From: Mesorhizobium sp. YIM 152430
Lineage (GTDB): Bacteria; Pseudomonadota; Alphaproteobacteria; Rhizobiales; Rhizobiaceae
Direction of reading: 5' to 3'
DNA: 64,000 nt
Assembly (NCBI RefSeq): GCF_029210365.1
Contig: NZ_JARGES010000055.1
Span: 163,354 to 227,353, forward strand
The position numbers and the translations under genes are program-made. The notes under the pieces are model-generated. The model was not told the DNA's origin. It did not search any database and was given only the letters and a program-made list of their open reading frames with translations. Shown piece after piece: positions 19,662-29,053 of this stretch (positions are counted from its first letter, which is position 1; the number at the start of each line of letters is the position of its first letter).

Positions 19662-20497
19662 GAGCCGGTTTCCACCGGCGTGTCGGAGCGCCCGCCCCAT
19701 TCGGTCCAGGACCCGTCATAAAGCCGGTTGTCCGTGTGACCCACCGATTCGAGCGCCAATGTGATGACGGCGGCCGTCACGCCCGACCCGCAACTCGTCA
19801 CGACCGGCTTGTCGAGATCGACGCCACGTTCCTGAAGAAGGTCGCGCAACGCGTTGACAGGAAGAAGCTTCCCGTCCTTCGACAACCCGCTGATCGGCAC
19901 GTTGACGGCACCCGGCATATGGCCGCCGCGCACGCCCGCGCGCGGTTCGGGATCGGTTCCGGCAAAGCGCCCGGCCGGCCGTGCGTCGGCAACCTGCCCC
20001 TTGCCGACGATGGCGCGCATGTCGTCCAGCCGCGCCACGCGCGCCTCGTCGAAATCGGCCTCGAAGAAGCTCGGCGCGATCTTCGTCAGCTTGTCCGTCA
20101 CCGGCCGGCCGTCCGCCTTCCAGCGGTCGAAACCGCCATCCAGAACAAAGACTTGTTTCGCTCCCATGATTCGAAACATCCACCAGACGCGCGGCGCCGA
20201 AAACATGCCGGGTCCGTCATAAACGACGATCGTGTCTCCGGCGGAAATCCCCATCGATCCGGCGAATTCCGCGAAGATCCCCGGCGAGGGCAGCGTATGC
20301 GGCAGGTCGCTGTCCGGCTCGACCACGAGGTCCTGGTCGAAGAACACGGCGCCCGGAATATGGGCCGCGTCATACTCCGCCTTGGCGTCCCGTTTTTGCG
20401 CCGGCAGATACCAGGAGGCGTCGATGATCACGATGCCGGGTGTCCCGATCCTGCCTTCAAGCCAGTCGAAATCGACGACAAACGGGCTGGTTTCCAT
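19658..20497 (-). CDS. sseA: 3-mercaptopyruvate sulfurtransferase / rhodanese family
   Basis: The 279-aa protein has two tandem rhodanese domains (about 1-135 inactive, 150-275 active). The catalytic loop is C236-G-S-G-V-T, the form typical of 3-mercaptopyruvate sulfurtransferase (thiosulfate rhodaneses usually have CRKGVT). It transfers sulfane sulfur from 3-mercaptopyruvate to an acceptor. It sits in an operon with cysteine synthase and AlaX, which points to cysteine and sulfur handling. It starts 15 nt after the alaX stop. Confidence 0.93.
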   Translation of the reverse strand: METSPFVVDFDWLEGRIGTPGIVIIDASWYLPAQKRDAKAEYDAAHIPGAVFFDQDLVVEPDSDLPHTLPSPGIFAEFAGSMGISAGDTIVVYDGPGMFSAPRVWWMFRIMGAKQVFVLDGGFDRWKADGRPVTDKLTKIAPSFFEADFDEARVARLDDMRAIVGKGQVADARPAGRFAGTDPEPRAGVRGGHMPGAVNVPISGLSKDGKLLPVNALRDLLQERGVDLDKPVVTSCGSGVTAAVITLALESVGHTDNRLYDGSWTEWGGRSDTPVETGS

Positions 20498-20512
20498 CAG
20501 TTTTGACCTTTT

Positions 20513-21250
20513 TCAAGCTGGAAGTGGCCCGAAACGCAGCCGAAACCTGCGGTTTTCGCGGCCCTTTTTCTCGATCTTCCCGACATGTATCGCACCGATC
20601 TCGCCCAATGAGCGCACATGCGTCCCGCCGCAGGGCTGGCTGTCGATCGTGCCGTTTTCGCCGATCAGCACCAGCCGGATTCGCCCCGATCCGGTCGGCG
20701 GGCGCACGTTCTTGGATTTGACGAGTGACGGATTGGCCGCCAGTTCGTCATCGCCGATCCAGCGCGTCGAGACAGGATGATCCGCCGCGATCAGTTCCCG
20801 CAATCTCGCCGTCACCTCTTCCTTGGTGAACCCCGCATCAGGCAGGTCGAAATCGACGCGGCTGTCCTCTTCGGAAACCGCCGCGCCGGTAATCGGATAG
20901 GGGCAGATGACGGTCAGCAGATGGCAGGCCGTGTGCATCCGCATCAGATTGAAACGCCGGTCCCAGTCGATCCGAAGCGTCACCGTCTCGCCCGCCTCAA
21001 AGACCGGCTGGTTTGGCGCCGGCAAGTGGATGATCTCGTCCTTGGTTTCGCCGGTGATCGTTCCGGCGATTTCGACCGTCTCGCCATTTGCCCGGACGAT
21101 GCGGCCGGTGTCGCCGGGCTGGCCGCCCGATGTCGCGTAGAAGATCGTCCGGTCGAACAGAACGCCGCCGCGGTCATTGACGCCGAGAACCTTCGCCTCG
21201 GTCTCGCGCAGATAGGCATCCTCGCGGAAAAGCGCTTCCGTCACCGCCAT
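20513..21250 (-). CDS. Alanyl-tRNA editing protein AlaX
   Basis: A 245-aa free-standing trans-editing domain that hydrolyses mischarged Ser-tRNA(Ala). Zinc ligands are H106 and H110 (RMHTACHLL) and C207 and H211 (SQPCGGTHV), the four-residue set of AlaRS-type editing domains. The size and the N-terminal glycine-rich motif TSGGQPGDTG (about 40-49) fit the longer AlaX class. Its start shares one base with the cysK stop (TGATG), so it is coupled to cysK. Confidence 0.93.
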   Translation of the reverse strand: MAVTEALFREDAYLRETEAKVLGVNDRGGVLFDRTIFYATSGGQPGDTGRIVRANGETVEIAGTITGETKDEIIHLPAPNQPVFEAGETVTLRIDWDRRFNLMRMHTACHLLTVICPYPITGAAVSEEDSRVDFDLPDAGFTKEEVTARLRELIAADHPVSTRWIGDDELAANPSLVKSKNVRPPTGSGRIRLVLIGENGTIDSQPCGGTHVRSLGEIGAIHVGKIEKKGRENRRFRLRFGPLPA

Positions 21251-22284
21251 CAGGCGACATCCTCGAACGGCACGGAGATGGTGGATTTCTCCTCCATCCA
21301 GCCCGGCACCGGCAGGTTCTTGGAGCGCAGGAAATCCGGATTGAACATCTTCGACTGGTAGCGCGTGCCGTAGTCGCAGAGGATGGTCACGATCGTATGG
21401 CCCGGCCCCATTTCTCTGGCGAGCCAGATCGCGCCGGCAATGTTGATGCCGGACGAGCCGCCGAGGCACATGCCCTCTTCCTGCACGAGATCGAAAACGA
21501 TCGGCAGCGCCTCGTCATCGGGAACCTGGAACGAGAAATCGGGCTGGAAGCCTTCGAGGTTGGCGGTGACGCGCCCCTGTCCGATACCCTCGGTGATCGA
21601 CGAGCCTTCGGATTTCAACTCGCCGTTCGTGTAATAAGAATGAAGCGCCGCACCGAGCGGGTCGGCAAGCGCGATCTTGACGCCGTTGGACTTCATGCGC
21701 AGCCCCGCCGCGACGCCCGCAAGCGTGCCGCCTGTCCCGACCGCCGAGACGAAGCCGTCGACCTTGCCCTCGGTCTGGTCCCAGATTTCCATCGCCGTCG
21801 TTTCGATATGGCCTTCGCGATTGGCAATGTTGTCGAACTGGTTGGCCCAGATCGCGCCGTTCGGCTCGGTCTTCGCAAGCTGCTCGGCAAGCCGGCCCGA
21901 GACTTTCACGTAGTTGTTCGGGTTCTTGTAGGGCACCGCCGGAACCTCGATCAGTTCGGCGCCGAGCACCCGCAGCGCGTCCTTCTTCTCCTGGCTTTGC
22001 GTGTCGGGAATGACGATGACGGTGCGGTAGCCGAGCGCCTTGGCGACGACCGTCAGCCCGATGCCGGTATTGCCCGCCGTGCCCTCGACGATGACGCCGC
22101 CCGGCCGCAGCAGGCCCTTCTTCTCCGCATCGCGGATGATGAAGAGCCCGGCGCGATCCTTGACCGATTGGCCCGGATTCATGAACTCGGCCTTGCCCAG
22201 AATGGTGCAGCCGGTTTCCTCCGACGCGCGCTTGAGCTTGATCAGCGGCGTGTTGCCGATGACGTCGATGACTGAACGGTCCAT
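21250..22284 (-). CDS. cysK: Cysteine synthase (O-acetylserine sulfhydrylase)
   Basis: A PLP enzyme that makes L-cysteine from O-acetylserine and sulfide. The PLP lysine is K42 (MNPGQSVKDRAGLFI), with the substrate loop EGTAGNTGIG (about 70-79) and the PLP phosphate loop SAVGTGGTLAG. At 344 aa it is longer than E. coli CysK (323 aa) and belongs to the longer branch with a C-terminal extension. The start at 22284 follows AAGGAT. First gene of the leftward operon and divergent from the chrR-like gene. Confidence 0.92.
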   Translation of the reverse strand: MDRSVIDVIGNTPLIKLKRASEETGCTILGKAEFMNPGQSVKDRAGLFIIRDAEKKGLLRPGGVIVEGTAGNTGIGLTVVAKALGYRTVIVIPDTQSQEKKDALRVLGAELIEVPAVPYKNPNNYVKVSGRLAEQLAKTEPNGAIWANQFDNIANREGHIETTAMEIWDQTEGKVDGFVSAVGTGGTLAGVAAGLRMKSNGVKIALADPLGAALHSYYTNGELKSEGSSITEGIGQGRVTANLEGFQPDFSFQVPDDEALPIVFDLVQEEGMCLGGSSGINIAGAIWLAREMGPGHTIVTILCDYGTRYQSKMFNPDFLRSKNLPVPGWMEEKSTISVPFEDVA

Positions 22285-22413
22285 GGATTGATCCTTAGAA
22301 TTGCTGCCCGCGAAACTAGAAACCCTGCGGAAAGCTTTCAAGGACGGAATTTCGCGCTCGGTGCCGCGCGATGAAAAACTGTTCGCCACGGCCGCATTGT
22401 CGACCCGAAACAG

Positions 22414-22443
22414 TGATCCGGATTGCGCTTAGGGCCGTATCTT
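22414..22443 (+). promoter_or_regulatory. Candidate ECF (RpoE/ECF11-like) promoter of the chrR-like gene
   Basis: TGATCC at 22414-22419 and TATCTT at 22438-22443 are exactly 18 nt apart, about 78 nt upstream of the chrR-like start. The -35 is a perfect match and the -10 a fair match to the remembered R. sphaeroides sigmaE pattern TGATCC-N18-TAAGA. It is the second such match in the window; the other precedes the photolyase gene. Confidence 0.45.
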
Positions 22444-22520
22444 GGGAAAACAAGCGGAAAATCCGCAATCTGAAGAGTCGGGAGCCGAATTGAACCAGGG
22501 CAACGCAGTCGGGGCTTGAA

Positions 22521-23159
22521 ATGACCGCAGAAACCATCGAGACGATCGACGCGCTGATGGCGCGTTACGCGGCGGGCACGCTTCCCTACCCCGCTCACAT
22601 CCTCGTCCAGTCGCATCTCGAAATAACGAGCACCAATCGCAACCTCGTCGCCGGCCTCGAAGAACTCGCCGCCGAAACATTGCAGGACGCCGAGCCGCAG
22701 CCGATGACCGACCGCGCGCAGCGCCTGTCGTCGATCTTCGGCAGCACGCCGCCGACCGAAGCGATCCGCCGGCCCTCGACGAGTATCTTCCCGACCGCCT
22801 TGCGCGATTTCGTCGGTTTCGACGCCGACGAGGTGCCATGGCGCACCAAGATGCCCGGCTTTCGCGAATATGAGATGGATGTCGATGGTTGTCATGCCAG
22901 CCTGTTCTGGATCAAGCCGGGCCGCAAGATTCCCGCCCACACCCATGAAGGACAGGAACTGACGCTGGTTCTCGACGGCGCCTTCATCGACATTTTCGGC
23001 CGTTATGGCCGTGGCGACATCTCGATCGCCAACGAGGCCGTCGACCATCGACCGATCGCGGAAAAGGAAAGTCCCTGCATCGGCTTTGCGATCACCGACG
23101 CCCCGCTGCGCTTCACCGGGCCGCTCGGCCAGAGGCTGACCGACATTCTCGGCGCCTGA
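22521..23159 (+). CDS. ChrR-like cupin protein lacking the anti-sigma zinc cysteines
   Basis: The 212-aa protein has the ChrR two-domain layout. The N-terminal anti-sigma-like region covers about 1-85 and the cupin about 95-200. In R. sphaeroides ChrR an HxxxCxxC motif binds zinc and holds sigmaE. The equivalent here is H32-L-E-I-T36-S-T-N39, so both cysteines are lost. The cupin ligands remain: H140, H142, E146 (AHTHEGQE) and H176 (EAVDHRP). No ECF sigma gene is adjacent, and the SDR gene starts 25 nt later. It may be a paralogous singlet-oxygen or peroxide-responsive cupin, a zinc-free anti-sigma factor, or an enzyme. Confidence 0.8.
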   Translation: MTAETIETIDALMARYAAGTLPYPAHILVQSHLEITSTNRNLVAGLEELAAETLQDAEPQPMTDRAQRLSSIFGSTPPTEAIRRPSTSIFPTALRDFVGFDADEVPWRTKMPGFREYEMDVDGCHASLFWIKPGRKIPAHTHEGQELTLVLDGAFIDIFGRYGRGDISIANEAVDHRPIAEKESPCIGFAITDAPLRFTGPLGQRLTDILGA

Positions 23160-23184
23160 TCCCATCAATCGAAGGTTCTCACCG

Positions 23185-24015
23185 ATGACGCTCTACCGCG
23201 CCCGCCCCGAAGACGGCGTCGCCTGGATCACCGGCGCCTCGACCGGCATCGGCCGCCAGGTCGCGATCGACCTCGCGCGGGACGGCTATGTCGTCGCCAT
23301 CACCGCGCGCGATGACGACAAGCTGGAAGAAGTGTCGCAGGCTGCAAGCGGGCTCAAGGGACGGGTCGTGCCGATGGCCTGCGACGTCACCGATGCAGAC
23401 GCCATGGAACGGACCGTCCAGCGTATCGAGCGCGAACTCGGGCCCATCGTGCTCGCCATCTTCAATGCCGGCACCTATTCGCCGACGATCGGCGAGCGGC
23501 TGGAATTGGCGAACTTCCACGGCACTTTCACCGTCAACCTGTTCGGCGTCGTCAACGGCCTCGTGCCGGTGGCCGACCGGATGCGTGACCGCGGCTTCGG
23601 CCAGATCGCGATAACCGGCTCGGTCACGGCCTATTTCGGCCTGCCCTCCGCCGCCGCCTACGGCGCCACCAAGGCGGCGCTGAACAGCATGGCGCGCAGC
23701 CTGAAATACGATTTCGACAAGCAGAACATCCGCATCCAGATGTTCAATCCCGGCTTCGTCGACACGCCACTGACCGCCAAGAACAAGTTCCCTATGCCTG
23801 CTTTGATGAAAGTCGAGGATGCCGGCGCGCGCTATGTCGAGGGCCTGAAGACAGGTGGTTTCGAGGTCTCCTTCCCGCGTCGATTGTCCTATGTTCTCAA
23901 GGTGTTCGGCTACCTTCCGGATTCGCTTTATTATCGCCTCGTCAAGCGCGTGACCGGCTGGGACAAGCGTCGCGTCGCTTCCGGCAAGGACAAGCGCAAG
24001 ATGGTCAGCCGGTAG
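23185..24015 (+). CDS. Short-chain dehydrogenase/reductase
   Basis: A 276-aa SDR. The NAD(P) motif is WITGASTGIGRQVA (about residues 12-25), with NAG at FNAGTYSP. The catalytic Ser and YxxxK are in GSVTAYFG and AAYGATKAAL. An added C-terminal tail rich in Lys and Arg may be membrane-associating. It follows the chrR-like gene by 25 nt as its operon partner. SDRs of this type belong to singlet-oxygen regulons of other alphaproteobacteria. Its 3' end overlaps the convergent MFS gene by 11 bp. Substrate unknown. Confidence 0.88.
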   Translation: MTLYRARPEDGVAWITGASTGIGRQVAIDLARDGYVVAITARDDDKLEEVSQAASGLKGRVVPMACDVTDADAMERTVQRIERELGPIVLAIFNAGTYSPTIGERLELANFHGTFTVNLFGVVNGLVPVADRMRDRGFGQIAITGSVTAYFGLPSAAAYGATKAALNSMARSLKYDFDKQNIRIQMFNPGFVDTPLTAKNKFPMPALMKVEDAGARYVEGLKTGGFEVSFPRRLSYVLKVFGYLPDSLYYRLVKRVTGWDKRRVASGKDKRKMVSR

Positions 24016-25315
24016 CCTCGATCCGCGACCTCAAATCGCGTTGCGCCGTCTCGTCGAGCGGGAAGTTCCACATCAGGCCGATCGCCCCGAGCTTGAGCGC
24101 CACCGGCACCCAGGCGTAGGTCACGGCAAGGGCCGTCAGCGCCCGCGCATCATTGTCGCCGCCTGCCTCGAACCCGAACGATTGCAGCAGAGGAAAGGCA
24201 AGGCCGACGGCGAGCGCCAGCGACAGCTTGGTCGCCAGACTCCAGGCCGCGAAATAGAGCCCCGACCGCTGCTCGCCCGATGATGCCGTGTCGACGTCGA
24301 TGACATCCGCCTGGATCGCCGCCGGCAGCGCGAGATCGAAGCCGAGCATTAGCCCCGTCGCGACCGACAGCGCGGCGAAGGCCGGCCAGTTGCCCTCCCC
24401 GATCAGCGGCGCGAAGGCGAAGACGGCGCAGGTGAAGAGCATCGCCACGCACCAGGCGCGATGCTTGCCTAGCCTTCGCGCAGCCATAAGCGCCAGCGGC
24501 ATTCCGGCAATGCCGGCAAGGAAATAGATGAACAGCAGCGGCCCGCGCAACTCCGGCAGGCCGAGCCGGTCCGAAACGAAATAGAGGAAGAGCGTCGCGG
24601 GAATGCCGTTGGCGAGCCCGTTGATGAGGAACGCCGCGATCAGACGGACGAAGGGCCGATTGCGCGTCATATGGCCAAGGCCGTCGCGCAGATCGAGCCG
24701 CGTGCGCGAATATTCGCGCGGCTCGGGAACCCGCCAGACGGTGAGCCCGCCAAGAAGCACAAGCAGGATGGCGACGGCGATCCCCAGCCCGGCAAGGCCG
24801 TGCAGGCCCTCCACGGTTTCCATGCCGATGGCGAAGGGCAGCGCGATGGCGATGAGCGTGCCGCCAAGCGTAAACCCCTCGCGAAAGCCCGCCACCCGCG
24901 CCCGCTCGCGGTAGTCCCCCGCCATCTCCGCCCCCCAGGAGGTGAGCGGAATGATCGCGGCCGTATAGCCGAGTGAAAGAACCGCGCCCCAGAAGACCAG
25001 ATGGCCCGGCCCCGCATCGACGGGCGGCCAGAACAGCATCAGTGCAGCGAGCGCTGCAATCGGCAGCGAGACAAGGAATGTCGCGCGCCGCCGACCCATG
25101 CCGGGGCGCCAGCGATCCGCCGCCCATCCCACGAGCGGATCGTTGAACGCATCGAACAGGCGCACGACGAGCAACGCAGTCCCCACAGCGGCAAGCGACA
25201 GGCCCAAGGTCTCCGAATAGAAGGTCGGCACGATGATGTAGAGCGGCAGCGTCAGCGCCGCGAGCGGGACCGCCGGCAGCGCGTAGAGGACGAGGCGGGA
25301 CGCCGGAAGGGACAT
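24005..25315 (-). CDS. MFS transporter of the GPH (glycoside-pentoside-hexuronide) type
   Basis: A 436-aa inner-membrane protein with about 12 hydrophobic segments. The early FDAFNDPLVGWAADRWR motif is the GPH/MelB cation-site signature, and MGRRRATFLVSLP is the loop 2-3 motif. GPH proteins are sugar:cation symporters, but members in singlet-oxygen regulons have no proven substrate. The start at 25315 gives a clean first membrane helix (MSLPASRLVLYALPAVPLAA). It converges on the SDR gene with an 11-bp overlap and is divergent from the hydrolase gene. Confidence 0.85.
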   Translation of the reverse strand: MSLPASRLVLYALPAVPLAALTLPLYIIVPTFYSETLGLSLAAVGTALLVVRLFDAFNDPLVGWAADRWRPGMGRRRATFLVSLPIAALAALMLFWPPVDAGPGHLVFWGAVLSLGYTAAIIPLTSWGAEMAGDYRERARVAGFREGFTLGGTLIAIALPFAIGMETVEGLHGLAGLGIAVAILLVLLGGLTVWRVPEPREYSRTRLDLRDGLGHMTRNRPFVRLIAAFLINGLANGIPATLFLYFVSDRLGLPELRGPLLFIYFLAGIAGMPLALMAARRLGKHRAWCVAMLFTCAVFAFAPLIGEGNWPAFAALSVATGLMLGFDLALPAAIQADVIDVDTASSGEQRSGLYFAAWSLATKLSLALAVGLAFPLLQSFGFEAGGDNDARALTALAVTYAWVPVALKLGAIGLMWNFPLDETAQRDLRSRIEATG

Positions 25316-25395
25316 GCAGAACTTTCGGACGATGCGGGACTGTTGATGTTTACGCCGAAAAGGCACATTCGGTTTCGATCAATGAGGCAAGTGGC

Positions 25396-26403
25396 ATGGC
25401 GACGAAAGCGGCTTCGGGAAAAGGCAGGCGTTGGATGTGGGCGATCGTCGCGGTTCTTCTTGCGGCCGCAATCGGCGCGGTCGCATTTTTTGCAGGTCCG
25501 CGCGTTGCCGTCGACACAGCTTTGAGCTTCGATCCCGCGATTATGGGCGAAGATGTCGAAGCCTATCTGGCGGGTCGCGAGCGCGAAGTCCCGAACCTGC
25601 GTCCCGATCTCGCCAAGGAAATCGTCTGGGCGTTCCCGATGTCGAAGGCGCGCACGCCGCTCGCCATCGTCTATGTCCACGGCTTTTCCGCATCGAGCGG
25701 CGAGATCCGGCCCGTCCCCGACGAGATCGCGTCGCGTCTCGATGCCAATCTCTTCTTCACCCGCCTGACCGGCCACGGACAGGACGGCGCCGCGATGGCG
25801 ACGGCCAGCGTCAATGCCTGGATCAACGACTATGCCGAGGCGATCGAGATCGGTCGCAGGCTGGGCGAACGGGTCGTCGTCGTCGCCACCTCGACGGGCG
25901 CCGGCCTTGCGACCTGGGCGGCAACGCGCGCCGAACTGTCGGAGGATGTCGCAGCGCTGGTCCTGGTCTCGCCGAACTACCGCGTCCGCGCGGCCGGCAC
26001 CCGGCTTCTCACCGGCCCCTGGGGCGGCCGGATCGCGCGCCTTGCCAGTGGCCCCGAACGCCAGTTCACGCCGCGCAACGAGGCACATGGCCGCCTGTGG
26101 ACCCCGCGCTACCCGACCGAAGCGATCCTGCCGATGGCCGCACTGACCAAACTTGCGCATGATGCGCCCGTCGAGGAAATAGGCATCCCCGCCTTCTTCA
26201 TCTATTCGGCGGCCGACCGGATCGTCGACGCCGATGTGACGGCGGATATCGCCGCGCGCTGGGGGGCTCTTGCCGACAGCCTGCTCATCGAAAGCTCCGG
26301 CGATCCGCAGAACCACGTCATCGCCGGCGACGCGCTCTCACCGCAGACTAACGAACTGATCATCGAAACGACCGTCAACTGGCTGCGCGAGAACGCGCTT
26401 TAA
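25396..26403 (+). CDS. Membrane-anchored alpha/beta hydrolase
   Basis: A 335-aa hydrolase with one N-terminal transmembrane or signal-anchor segment (about 13-33). The oxyanion region is VYVHGFSASSGE (about 93-104). The nucleophile is S166 in VATSTGAG, and likely acid and histidine residues are in SAADRIVD (about 270) and NHVIAG (about 302). Its substrate is probably a lipid or ester at the periplasmic face. It is divergent from the GPH transporter and its stop overlaps the next convergent gene by 4 nt. Confidence 0.83.
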   Translation: MATKAASGKGRRWMWAIVAVLLAAAIGAVAFFAGPRVAVDTALSFDPAIMGEDVEAYLAGREREVPNLRPDLAKEIVWAFPMSKARTPLAIVYVHGFSASSGEIRPVPDEIASRLDANLFFTRLTGHGQDGAAMATASVNAWINDYAEAIEIGRRLGERVVVVATSTGAGLATWAATRAELSEDVAALVLVSPNYRVRAAGTRLLTGPWGGRIARLASGPERQFTPRNEAHGRLWTPRYPTEAILPMAALTKLAHDAPVEEIGIPAFFIYSAADRIVDADVTADIAARWGALADSLLIESSGDPQNHVIAGDALSPQTNELIIETTVNWLRENAL

Positions 26404-27632
26404 GCCGTCGTGAGCTTTGCCCGTTCCGGTTTCGCGTCGCGCACGAACAGATAGATGAAAAGCGAGATCGCCAGCATCGCGGCATAGAAGGCGAAGAGCG
26501 CCGCATAGCCCGCCTCCGGCTGGCCCGCGACGGCATTGGCCGAGACGATGGGCCCGGTCGCGAACTGCATGACGCCGACCCCGCCGATCGAGAAGAAGTT
26601 GAGGAGCGTCACGCCGCGCCCGGTCAGGTGCGCCGGCAGGAAAGCGCGGCCATGCGCCATCAGGAGCCCGTAGGCGGCCCCGGTCACGCCGATCATGACG
26701 AAGATGAGCGTCGTCTGGGCGATGCTGGTGACCGGATTGAGTGCGAGATAGACGAGGACGGCAAGGCTCAGCGAATTGCCGACGATCGCCACCCATTTGC
26801 GCGTGCGGAAGATCGTGTCGAGCGGCCCGTAGATGAACCCGCCGGCCACCATCGCAAGCGCCATGAACAGCGTGACCTGCCCGATCATCAGCGCATCGGC
26901 GCCATAGACGTCGGCCAGATAGGGGCCGGCCCAAAGGCCGCGGATGCCCGCGGCCGCGGCGTAGTTGATAGCGGTGAGCGGAAAGAGCGCCCACAGAACG
27001 CGAATCTTGAAGAGTTCGAGATAGCCGGAAAAACCGACGCCCGCGGACGAGCCCGCGTCGCGGTGCGGATCGCGCAGGAACACCATGATGGAAGCGGCGG
27101 TGAGAAGCGTGACGACGCCGAGCCCCATCATCACCGGGCGCCAGCCGAACGCATCGGCGGCAGCGGCCAGCGGCGAGGCGCCGACGACATTACCGAGCGA
27201 ACCGAAGGCGACGAGCCAGGAGGTGAGGATCGCCAGTCGCGCGGCCGAATAGGTGTGGGCGAAAATGAAGACCGAGGCCATCAGCACCGGCGCGCAGCCC
27301 ACGCCGATCAGCGCCATCGCCGTGATCACCATCCAGGGCTGGGTGGCGAAGGCGAAGAGAAACGCCCCGCCCCCGCCGCCGATGGCGAGCAGGACGGCGG
27401 CCGTGCGCTTGGGGCCGTATTTGTCGAGGCACACGCCGACGACGAACTGCATCGCCGAGAACGATGCGAACCACGCGCCCGACGCGAGCGAAAGGTCGGT
27501 ATTGCTCGCCCCGAGTTCGGAACCCAGAACCGGGGTGAGGACCGCCAGAAACGAGCGGTAGAATTGCGACAGCACATAGGCGATCGCAAGAGCGGCCAAG
27601 CCAGCCATGAAGCGTTTCCCGTCGACTTTCAT
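26400..27632 (-). CDS. MFS transporter (nitrate/hexose-phosphate-like, unknown substrate)
   Basis: A roughly 410-aa inner-membrane protein with 12 predicted helices. The motif KYGPKRTAAVLLA matches the conserved MFS loop 2-3 (G-x-x-x-D/K-R-x-G-R/K). The start is ATG 27632; a GTG at 27644 would add four residues, and neither has a strong Shine-Dalgarno. It overlaps the upstream hydrolase by 4 nt in convergent orientation. Nothing nearby suggests a substrate. Confidence 0.83.
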   Translation of the reverse strand: MKVDGKRFMAGLAALAIAYVLSQFYRSFLAVLTPVLGSELGASNTDLSLASGAWFASFSAMQFVVGVCLDKYGPKRTAAVLLAIGGGGGAFLFAFATQPWMVITAMALIGVGCAPVLMASVFIFAHTYSAARLAILTSWLVAFGSLGNVVGASPLAAAADAFGWRPVMMGLGVVTLLTAASIMVFLRDPHRDAGSSAGVGFSGYLELFKIRVLWALFPLTAINYAAAAGIRGLWAGPYLADVYGADALMIGQVTLFMALAMVAGGFIYGPLDTIFRTRKWVAIVGNSLSLAVLVYLALNPVTSIAQTTLIFVMIGVTGAAYGLLMAHGRAFLPAHLTGRGVTLLNFFSIGGVGVMQFATGPIVSANAVAGQPEAGYAALFAFYAAMLAISLFIYLFVRDAKPERAKLTTA

Positions 27633-27688
27633 TGGTGCGGCCACCGGCCGACGGGAAACCGATTAGTTGATTAACCCGTTAGGCGCAA

Positions 27689-29053
27689 TCAGGCAGCGCG
27701 GCGCGAACCACCGCCATTGCTTGGGCCACGGCGCTTGGCGCGGAAGGGCCGCTTCTGGCCCTCTGCCGGCTTGCCCGCACCCTGGCCGAAGCCGGGATTG
27801 CGGCCCTGGCGCGGCTTGCCATTGGCATTTGCCGGACGGCGATTTTCGCGCTCCTCGGCCAGCGGCTCGGACTTGCGCTGCACCGGGTCGGCCAGGCCGA
27901 GATGATCGGCCGCGATCGGCAGCTTCATGCGGATGATCTTCTCGACCTGACGCAGCTTGGAGCCCTCGGACGGATCGCAAAGCGTGATCGCGATGCCGTC
28001 CGCGCCGTTGCGGCCGGTCCGGCCGATGCGGTGGACATAGCTTTCCGCCTCGTCCGGTAGGTCGAAATTCACCACATGGGTGATGTTCGGAACGTCGATG
28101 CCGCGCGCGGCGATGTCGGTCGCCACCAGAATGCGGACCTCACCATCGCGGAAGCCGTTGAGCGCTCGCTGGCGGGCGTTCTGCGACTTGTTGCCGTGGA
28201 TGACGGCCGCCTCGAACCCGTCGCGCACGAGATCGCGGGTGACGCGGTCGGCGCCGTGCTTGGTGCGCGCGAAGATGATGACGCGCGACATCGCCTCGTC
28301 CTTCAGCATGGTCGACAGCACGTCGCGCTTCTGCTTCAAGCGCGCCATCACGACGCTCTGGTGGATTTCGGCCGCCGTCGTGCCCTGCGGCGCGACCTCG
28401 ACATGGACCGGGTCCTTGAGGATGCCGCGGGCGAGCTGCTCGATCTCATTCGGCATGGTGGCCGAGAAGAGCGCGGTCTGGCGCTTCGGGTGCGTCGCAC
28501 GGGCGATTTTCTTCACGTCGTTGATGAAGCCCATGTCGAGCATCCGGTCGGCCTCGTCGAGAACGAGCCAGCGGGTTTCAGCAAGCACGATCTCGTTCTG
28601 GCGAACGAGGTCGGTCAGGCGGCCGGGCGTGGCGACGAGAATGTCGATGCCCTGCGCCATGCGCTTGACCTGGCTGCCGCGCGACACGCCGCCGAGCACC
28701 AGGCCCGTCGAGATGTGGAGGCCCTTGGAGATGGCGCGGACCGTCTCTTCGATCTGCACGGCGAGTTCGCGCGTCGGCGCGAGGATGAGCGCACGGCAGG
28801 TCTTGGGCTTGCGCTTGTCGCCGAGCGCAGCGATGTGCTTGAGGATCGGCAGCGCGAACGCGGCCGTCTTGCCGGAACCGGTCTGGGCGACGCCCAGAAT
28901 GTCCTTGCCCGCGATCTGCGCGGGAATGGCCGCGACCTGGATCGGCTTGGGCTCGACGAACCCGGCGCGGGCAGCGCTTTCGAGCAGCTTGCCTTCGATG
29001 CCGAGGGGGCCGAAACCGCTGGTCGCGGCGATGGTTTGGTTTTCAGTCGTCAA
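27689..29053 (-). CDS. DEAD-box RNA helicase (RhlE/CsdA-like)
   Basis: An ATP-dependent RNA helicase of 454 aa. It has the Q motif (GFVEPKPIQ), Walker A (AQTGSGKT), PTREL, VLDEADRMLDMG, FSAT, and HRIGRTGRNG. The C-terminal tail is basic and Arg/Gly-rich. The start appears to be TTG at 29053, preceded by AGAAG at 6-nt spacing, since no in-frame ATG lies between there and 29296. Such helicases act in ribosome assembly and cold-shock RNA remodelling. A long structured leader precedes it. Confidence 0.9.
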   Translation of the reverse strand: MTTENQTIAATSGFGPLGIEGKLLESAARAGFVEPKPIQVAAIPAQIAGKDILGVAQTGSGKTAAFALPILKHIAALGDKRKPKTCRALILAPTRELAVQIEETVRAISKGLHISTGLVLGGVSRGSQVKRMAQGIDILVATPGRLTDLVRQNEIVLAETRWLVLDEADRMLDMGFINDVKKIARATHPKRQTALFSATMPNEIEQLARGILKDPVHVEVAPQGTTAAEIHQSVVMARLKQKRDVLSTMLKDEAMSRVIIFARTKHGADRVTRDLVRDGFEAAVIHGNKSQNARQRALNGFRDGEVRILVATDIAARGIDVPNITHVVNFDLPDEAESYVHRIGRTGRNGADGIAITLCDPSEGSKLRQVEKIIRMKLPIAADHLGLADPVQRKSEPLAEERENRRPANANGKPRQGRNPGFGQGAGKPAEGQKRPFRAKRRGPSNGGGSRRAA

